DNA of 11,348 bases from JACRAR01 sp041665185 (GTDB taxonomy: Bacteria; Pseudomonadota; Gammaproteobacteria; Burkholderiales; Rhodocyclaceae). Where the stretch lies: assembly GCA_041665185.1 (NCBI GenBank), contig JBAYJH010000152.1, forward strand, positions 1 to 11,348, read 5' to 3'. The notes below the pieces were generated by a model, which ran no database searches, had not been told where the DNA came from, and saw only the letters and a list, made by a program, of their open reading frames with translations. Of this stretch, positions 7,128 through 11,348 are shown piece after piece. Both the position numbers and the translations under genes were made by a program. The first letter of the stretch is position 1. Each line of letters begins with the position of its first letter.

Positions 7128-7171
7128 GGTTCCATCTGTTGAAGCCACAACCAGGAGAAATCGCACCATGA
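7124..7171 (+). other. Possible 15-codon mini-ORF bridging two genes
   Basis: An ATG at 7124 overlaps the serine hydrolase stop (ATGA). The frame runs 15 codons (MRFHLLKPQPGEIAP) to a TGA at 7169 that overlaps the ATG of the SnoaL-like gene, again as ATGA. A GGGAGGG run lies just upstream at 7115-7121, a rather tight spacing. It could couple translation across an otherwise 40-base gap. No homology is recognisable, and the overlaps may be coincidence. Confidence 0.3.
7153..7157 (+). promoter_or_regulatory. Ribosome binding site of the SnoaL-like gene
   Basis: AGGAG lies ten bases before the ATG at 7168. It decides this start over upstream in-frame codons (from 7054) that overlap the serine hydrolase gene. 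Confidence 0.6.
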
Positions 7172-7590
7172 GCGCCGATACGATTGCGAGTGACTTTGTC
7201 AAAAACTTTCACGCTGCCGCGATATCCCGAGACATCAAGAACGTTTCGGGCTTGATCGCCGACGACGTGGTGTTTCATACCCCGAGATTCCTGCGCCCGA
7301 TTACCGATCGCAAGCACATGTTGATTATTATCAAGGGAATTATCGACCATGTGGAAGGCTTTGAGTACCACCGCACATTTGTTTCCGGCAGCGAGGCGGT
7401 CATGGAATTCAAGGGAACGCTCAACGGCGTGACCATTCACGGAGTCGATATCTTCACAATCAACGATGACGGCCGAGCCACCGAATTGACCGTGATGATT
7501 CGACCGACCAAGGCGCTTGAGGCGATCGGAGCAATGGAAGACGAGTTCTTCAAACGTATCGCTGGACAACCGCCAAGCGCTGCAAAATAG
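7168..7590 (+). CDS. SnoaL-like / NTF2-fold small protein
   Basis: A 140-residue protein with the layout of a SnoaL-like (NTF2 superfamily) alpha+beta barrel. An N-terminal helix (SDFVKNFHAAAISRDIKNVS) is followed by LIADDVVFHTPRF, a helix around HMLIIIKGIIDHV, and then beta strands including EAVMEFKGTLNGVTIHGVDIF, with a closing DGRATELTVMIRP segment. The C-terminal tail is charged. The fold covers small cyclases, isomerases, hydratases and non-enzymatic binding proteins, so no reaction can be assigned. It sits between the serine hydrolase and the iminopeptidase-like gene and has its own Shine-Dalgarno sequence. It is cytoplasmic, with no signal peptide. It may act on the same small-molecule substrate as its neighbours, for example as an isomerase or hydratase. 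Confidence 0.78.
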   Translation: MSADTIASDFVKNFHAAAISRDIKNVSGLIADDVVFHTPRFLRPITDRKHMLIIIKGIIDHVEGFEYHRTFVSGSEAVMEFKGTLNGVTIHGVDIFTINDDGRATELTVMIRPTKALEAIGAMEDEFFKRIAGQPPSAAK

Positions 7591-7604
7591 CAACGATCAT
7601 TGCC

Positions 7605-8549
7605 ATGCGTCGCCTGGATGACACCCTGTATTCGATTGGGCCGACCCGAAACGAGGGATACCTTGCTGATCGTGACGGCCACGAAATCTATTGGCAGGAC
7701 GCCGGCAATCCTTCGGGAATTGCATTGATTGTTGTCCATGGCGGACCCGGCGGGCAGTCCTCGGAGGGATACCGAAGATTGGCTGATGGCGATGTCTACC
7801 GCATCATTCAGTTCGATCAACGGGGCTGCGGTAGATCGAAACCCAAGACATCGGTTGCAAACAACACCCTGCAACACACCATCGCCGACATGGAACTTTT
7901 GCGCGAGCGGATGGGGATCGACACCTGGGTGGTATCGGGCGGTTCGTGGGGCAGTACCGTCGCGCTTGCTTACGCCGAAGCCCATCCGGAGCGCTGCCGC
8001 GGCCTTCTTCTGGTTTCCACCTGGCTGCTCAGGCAGACGGAGATTGACTGGTGGTTTTACGGTGTGCGAACGATCTTTCCAGAACTGTGGGAGGCGTTCG
8101 CCGATCTTGTTCCGGAAAGCCAGAGAACAAATCTTGTCTCCGCCTACCACCGACTGATTTTTTCTGGAGATCAGGCGGTCGCAAGCCAGGCGAGCCGGGC
8201 CCTCTATCTTTACGAAGAAGCGTTCATGCACGCCAACGCTCCCTTCAGTCCGAATAATGGAGAGTCGGGTGATAGCTATAGCCGTATCTTCATTCACTAT
8301 GCGGCGAACCGGTTCTTCCTCCGGGAAAACCAGATCATTGAAGATTCGTCGAGGATAGCCCACTTGCCGGCAATCCTTGTCACGGGGAGATACGACATGT
8401 GCACGCCGCCGAACAATGCCTGGGACTTGGCCAAGGTGTTGCCGAAAGCCGAACTTAGAATTGTGCCGGGGGGTGGCCACTATCCGACCGAGCATGCGAT
8501 GGCTTACGAATGCGCGCGAGCATCCCGTGATCTGGGACTGATGTTATGA
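7605..8549 (+). CDS. Proline iminopeptidase-like alpha/beta hydrolase (peptidase S33)
   Basis: A 314-residue alpha/beta hydrolase, the usual length for S33 prolyl aminopeptidases. The start region (LYSIGPTRNEGYLADRDGHEIYWQDAGNP) aligns with the family N-terminus. HGGPGG is the oxyanion-hole motif, FDQRGCGRS follows, and GGSWGS carries nucleophile S114. D264 (GRYDMCTPP) and H292 (GGHYP) complete the triad. Such enzymes release an N-terminal proline or other residue from short peptides in the cytoplasm, and some act on non-proline amides. No clear Shine-Dalgarno sequence precedes the ATG, which lies 15 bases after the SnoaL stop; ribosome reinitiation is likely. Its stop overlaps the transporter start (ATGA), linking hydrolysis with uptake. 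Specificity for proline itself is not established; the cap domain looks divergent. Confidence 0.92.
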   Translation: MRRLDDTLYSIGPTRNEGYLADRDGHEIYWQDAGNPSGIALIVVHGGPGGQSSEGYRRLADGDVYRIIQFDQRGCGRSKPKTSVANNTLQHTIADMELLRERMGIDTWVVSGGSWGSTVALAYAEAHPERCRGLLLVSTWLLRQTEIDWWFYGVRTIFPELWEAFADLVPESQRTNLVSAYHRLIFSGDQAVASQASRALYLYEEAFMHANAPFSPNNGESGDSYSRIFIHYAANRFFLRENQIIEDSSRIAHLPAILVTGRYDMCTPPNNAWDLAKVLPKAELRIVPGGGHYPTEHAMAYECARASRDLGLML

Positions 8550-9937
8550 GCGCCGCGGCAAAACTATCGCGCCGAGTGTTGCTGGCTTATTCCGCACCGG
8601 GACTGATACTCACCTTGCTCATGGCGCCTTTCCCGGCGCTGTTCGCCGCCTTCTATGCCAAATACACCGCGGCGACCGTGGCCGGGATTGCGTTCACCCT
8701 GCTGGTGGCGCGCCTGGTCGATGCAATCGTCGATCCCTCCATCGGTTATGCGACCGACCATACACGTACCCGTTGGGGAGGGCGCAAGCCATGGATCGTC
8801 CTGGGCACCATGGTGGCCATGCTGTCGTTTTACGTGTTGCTGATGCCATCGCCGGAGTCGGGAGACGTTCGGTTCTTTTTCGGAATGCTGCTGTACTACA
8901 TGGCGCTGGCAATGCTGGATATCCCGATGAAGGCCTGGATGGGGGAGATTACGACCGACTACCAGGAACGCTCAAGGATCGCCGCTTACTTCACTTCGGC
9001 CACCCTGATTGGCGGCGCGTTGTTCATGGTCTTGCCCGAGATACTGTCGCTGCCGGCGATAGGCTACGCCAAGACTTCGGAGATGGATCCGGACATGATT
9101 GCGACCTATGGCATGCTCGGAATGTTCCTGTTGCCGGTCATGGTGGGGATTGCCCTCGCGACGGTACATCAGGGCCAGGTCTCGGCCAACAAGGAGAAGC
9201 ACTCGGTTGGGCAGATGCTGCGAGTGCTTAAGGCCAATCGGCCTTTCTGGACCTTCCTGGCAGCGGACGGGTTGACCCAGGTCGGGTACGGCGCGTTCTA
9301 TGCGGTCCTGTTCATCGCCCTGGATACCTACTACCGTCTCGGCGACAAGATTGCGATCTTTCTGCTTGCCGTCACTGCGGCGCAGATCGTGTCAGTACCC
9401 GCAGTGACCTGGATCACGGGACGCCTCGGCAAGCACAAGACCTGGGCGTGGGGATGGCTGCTGCATGTGGGCCTACTGCCGCTGATCGTGTTCTTTGAGC
9501 CGGGCCATGTGGACTTTCTCCTCTTTACCGCTTATGCATGCACCCTGAGTGCGCTGGGAACTCCTCAAATGATGCTGCCGATGTCCATGATCAACGACAT
9601 TGCCGATTACGACAGCCTGAAATCGCACGAACGGCGCGCCGGCATCTATTTCTCCATTCGCATGCTGGTATACAAGGGGACCTATGCGGTGGGGGGTGCG
9701 GCGGGTTTTATGATGCTGTCTCTTTATGACTACAGTCCGAAGATCAACACCAATTCGCCGGAAGCCGCGTTCGGCATGTTGCTGGCGCTGGTCGGGATCC
9801 CCAATCTGTGTTTCCTGGCGACCAGCCTGTTTCTCTTCAAGTATCCGCTGGATCAGCGCCGCTACGCCACCATCCGCAAGCGTCTCGACCAGAGGGAGAT
9901 GCGCATTGCCAACGGAACTATGGAGGCCGGGCGATGA
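8546..9937 (+). CDS. GPH-family (MelB-like) MFS symporter
   Basis: A 463-residue inner-membrane transporter of the glycoside-pentoside-hexuronide:cation symporter family (MFS fold, about 12 membrane segments expected, matching the regularly spaced hydrophobic stretches). The family signature VDAIVDPSIGYATDHTRT followed by RWGGRKPWI spans about residues 58-84. D59 and D63 occupy the places of MelB Asp55 and Asp59, the cation-binding pair. A second signature, LDIPMKAWMGEITTDYQERSR, and a middle loop before FWTFLAADG also fit. Proteobacterial GPH-like transporters are often found in catabolic operons with non-sugar substrates. The gene is translationally coupled to the iminopeptidase-like gene and to the C45 amidase gene by ATGA overlaps. 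I infer uptake of the compound that the cytoplasmic hydrolases break down. The direction and substrate are not proven. Confidence 0.93.
   Translation: MSAAAKLSRRVLLAYSAPGLILTLLMAPFPALFAAFYAKYTAATVAGIAFTLLVARLVDAIVDPSIGYATDHTRTRWGGRKPWIVLGTMVAMLSFYVLLMPSPESGDVRFFFGMLLYYMALAMLDIPMKAWMGEITTDYQERSRIAAYFTSATLIGGALFMVLPEILSLPAIGYAKTSEMDPDMIATYGMLGMFLLPVMVGIALATVHQGQVSANKEKHSVGQMLRVLKANRPFWTFLAADGLTQVGYGAFYAVLFIALDTYYRLGDKIAIFLLAVTAAQIVSVPAVTWITGRLGKHKTWAWGWLLHVGLLPLIVFFEPGHVDFLLFTAYACTLSALGTPQMMLPMSMINDIADYDSLKSHERRAGIYFSIRMLVYKGTYAVGGAAGFMMLSLYDYSPKINTNSPEAAFGMLLALVGIPNLCFLATSLFLFKYPLDQRRYATIRKRLDQREMRIANGTMEAGR
9922..9926 (+). promoter_or_regulatory. Ribosome binding site of the C45 amidase gene
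   Basis: GGAGG within the end of the transporter gene lies seven bases before the ATG at 9934. It decides that start over longer in-frame extensions reaching back to 9808. Confidence 0.65.
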
Positions 9938-11055
9938 CACAACATCGGCCGCTACCGCTACTCGAACTGCGCGGTAACGCGCGCCAGCGTGGCAGAATCC
10001 ATGGCGAGGCGCTGCGCCCACTGGTCGTCGAACACCTGGAGTGCTGGAAGGACAACCTGGCAGCCGACACCGGCTTCGATCCAGAAACCTACGTCGACGA
10101 ATTCCTTGCCGACACCAATTTCTTTCCCGCGATCGAGCGCTGGACCCCGGATTTGCTGGAAGAATTGAGGGGCATTGCCGAAGGCGCCGGTACGGATTTC
10201 AAGTTCACGTTTGTGCGCGCACTCAGCGACGAGGAACCTTGGTATCGGCGGGAGAGGCGCCTCTCTGCTGGCGGGACCAAAGGCTGTTCCTCGCTGGGGA
10301 TTGATTGCCGTGAGGATCAGCCAACGATCGTCGCGCAGAACATGGATATGCCGGGATGGTGCGATGGATATCAGGTGTTGTTGCACATCATCGATCCCGA
10401 AAGTCCCGTCGAAGTGTTTTCATTTACGTTGGCGGGAAAGATATCTCTTGCGGGAATGAATAGTGCGGGAATCGGTGTCTGCTGCAATACGCTTTCGCAC
10501 CTGAACTATGCCAGGGATGGTTTGGTGGAAGACTTCGTGGTCAGAGGATTTCTTTCAAGGCCGAGCCTGGAAGAGGGGCTGGGGTTCATGCGTAGCGTCA
10601 AGCACGCCTCAGGTCAGAACTACACCATCGGTGGCCCCGGCAGCCCGGCCTATGACCTGGAGTGCTCTGCCGGCGGTGTATCGGAGTTTCGTCCCGAAGG
10701 ATTCGACGACCGCGTTTTCCATACCAATCACCCGCTGGTGAACGACGATCAAAGCCTGTTCCGCGCGGTAGCGGCGACGGTGCCCGAGGAGGATTTGCCG
10801 CGCCTTTACCATGGCACCAGTTACCAACGTCTGTCTGTCATTGAAAAAGGGTTCGGCAGCGCGGTGTCCGCCCCGAGCGTCGCGACCATCAAAGAGGTGT
10901 TGAGCACTCATCCGGTATGTCGTCACGGCGAGTTGGAAGGCCGCTACGATCACTACACCATTGGTTGCCTGATCATGGAGCTCAGCGGGAAACCGCAACT
11001 GCATGTCGCGCCGGGCCCCCCTTGCTGTACGCCCTTCCAAACCTTTTCGTTCTGA
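9934..11055 (+). CDS. C45 family Ntn hydrolase (acyl-CoA:6-APA acyltransferase-like amidase)
   Basis: A 373-residue protein of peptidase family C45, related to fungal isopenicillin N acyltransferase and to beta-alanyl-amine hydrolases. The N-terminus LELRGNARQRGRIHGEAL is the typical family opening. The autoprocessing site is expected in TKGCSS between G117 and C118; C118 would become the N-terminal nucleophile of a roughly 256-residue beta chain after a 117-residue alpha chain. QNMDM (N136, D138) and HTNH (residues 263-266) are conserved pocket motifs. No signal peptide is visible, so it should work in the cytoplasm. Family enzymes cleave or form linear amide bonds with acyl or amino acid groups. 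It starts in an ATGA overlap with the transporter gene. I infer amide hydrolysis on the imported compound. Acyl transfer is the alternative. Confidence 0.9.
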   Translation: MTQHRPLPLLELRGNARQRGRIHGEALRPLVVEHLECWKDNLAADTGFDPETYVDEFLADTNFFPAIERWTPDLLEELRGIAEGAGTDFKFTFVRALSDEEPWYRRERRLSAGGTKGCSSLGIDCREDQPTIVAQNMDMPGWCDGYQVLLHIIDPESPVEVFSFTLAGKISLAGMNSAGIGVCCNTLSHLNYARDGLVEDFVVRGFLSRPSLEEGLGFMRSVKHASGQNYTIGGPGSPAYDLECSAGGVSEFRPEGFDDRVFHTNHPLVNDDQSLFRAVAATVPEEDLPRLYHGTSYQRLSVIEKGFGSAVSAPSVATIKEVLSTHPVCRHGELEGRYDHYTIGCLIMELSGKPQLHVAPGPPCCTPFQTFSF

Positions 11056-11060
11056 CTGCC

Positions 11061-11066
11061 GAGGGA
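11061..11066 (+). promoter_or_regulatory. Ribosome binding site of the terminal dehydrogenase gene
   Basis: GAGGGA, eight bases before the GTG at 11075, supports a GTG start. No ATG is available before the nucleotide-binding motif. Confidence 0.55.
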
Positions 11067-11074
11067 CGATTTCG

Positions 11075-11348
11075 GTGAGCGTCAAAGCGCAACGGATCGG
11101 TTTCATCGGCGCCGGCAATATGGGGAGGCCGATGATCCGTCGGCTCGTCGAAGCCGGGTATCGAGTGACCGTATCGGTGCGTCGCGAGGAAGCGCGCACG
11201 GCGGTTGCGCGGTTGGGAGCCAGCACGGTGGATACGCCGGCGGAGGCGGCAGCCCAGGCGGATCTTCTACTCACCAACGTGACCACCACCAGCGATGTCG
11301 AGGCCGTTCTGTTCGGAACGCTTGGTGCGACGGCGACCATGAATCCCG
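11075..11348 (+). CDS. 3-hydroxyisobutyrate dehydrogenase family reductase, 3'-truncated by window edge
   Basis: The first 91 codons of a beta-hydroxyacid dehydrogenase (3-hydroxyisobutyrate / tartronate semialdehyde reductase / L-threonate dehydrogenase family). The Rossmann glycine motif GFIGAGNMGRPM spans residues 9-20. It is followed by a second strand ending in VRR, where the basic residues after the strand hint at NADP preference. The segment AAAQADLLLTNVTTTSDVEA then FG fits the family ADVVxTxLPxxxxVExV region. It starts with GTG 19 bases after the C45 stop and is cut before the substrate and catalytic Lys domains, so specificity is unknown. In context it could reduce a semialdehyde made by the isomerase or aminotransferases, for example tartronate semialdehyde to glycerate. 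Confidence 0.88.
   Translation, partial: MSVKAQRIGFIGAGNMGRPMIRRLVEAGYRVTVSVRREEARTAVARLGASTVDTPAEAAAQADLLLTNVTTTSDVEAVLFGTLGATATMNP

Noticed and set aside
7437..8495. 352-codon minus-strand frame opposite the iminopeptidase-like gene
   Set aside because: Shadow frame; the plus strand has a full catalytic triad in the right order and spacing.

Overview
The window is 11.3 kb of moderately high-GC bacterial DNA (about 60% by eye). It is packed with genes that all lie on the + strand. Codon use, the gene families and the tight packing suggest a proteobacterium. A sphingomonad or similar gene-rich degrader is plausible, but nothing in the window proves it. There are twelve protein genes, the first cut by the left edge and the last by the right edge. 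They form what looks like one operon: gaps are at most 40 bases, five junctions are 4-base ATGA stop/start overlaps, and I see no convincing internal promoter, terminator, regulator, RNA gene or mobile element.

Layout: (1) 1-3554, two related class III (GSA-aminomutase-like) aminotransferases with a CPBP-family membrane glutamic protease between them. (2) 3570-5413, a hydroxypyruvate isomerase-family TIM-barrel enzyme and a tartrate/D-malate dehydrogenase-family enzyme. (3) 5410-7127, a gamma-carbonic anhydrase-family hexapeptide protein and a class C beta-lactamase-fold serine hydrolase. (4) 7168-8549, a small SnoaL-like protein and a proline iminopeptidase-like alpha/beta hydrolase. (5) 8546-11055, a GPH-family (MelB-like) symporter and a C45 (penicillin acyltransferase-like) Ntn amidase. 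(6) 11075 to the end, the start of a 3-hydroxyisobutyrate dehydrogenase-family reductase.

The content reads as a catabolic operon for an amide- or peptide-linked compound containing unusual amino acids. Four hydrolases of unrelated folds (CPBP, serine hydrolase, S33, C45) accompany one importer, and the aminotransferases plus hydroxy-/oxo-acid enzymes could pass the freed amino acids into central metabolism. The combination of a CPBP protease with MlrA-like motif spacing, a beta-lactamase-fold hydrolase and an MFS-type transporter resembles the microcystin-degrading mlr genes. The aminotransferases carry features I associate with beta-amino-acid transaminases. My main hypothesis is therefore an mlr-like pathway for a cyclic or blocked peptide, possibly with a beta-amino acid. 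The families are well supported; the pathway and the substrate are inference.
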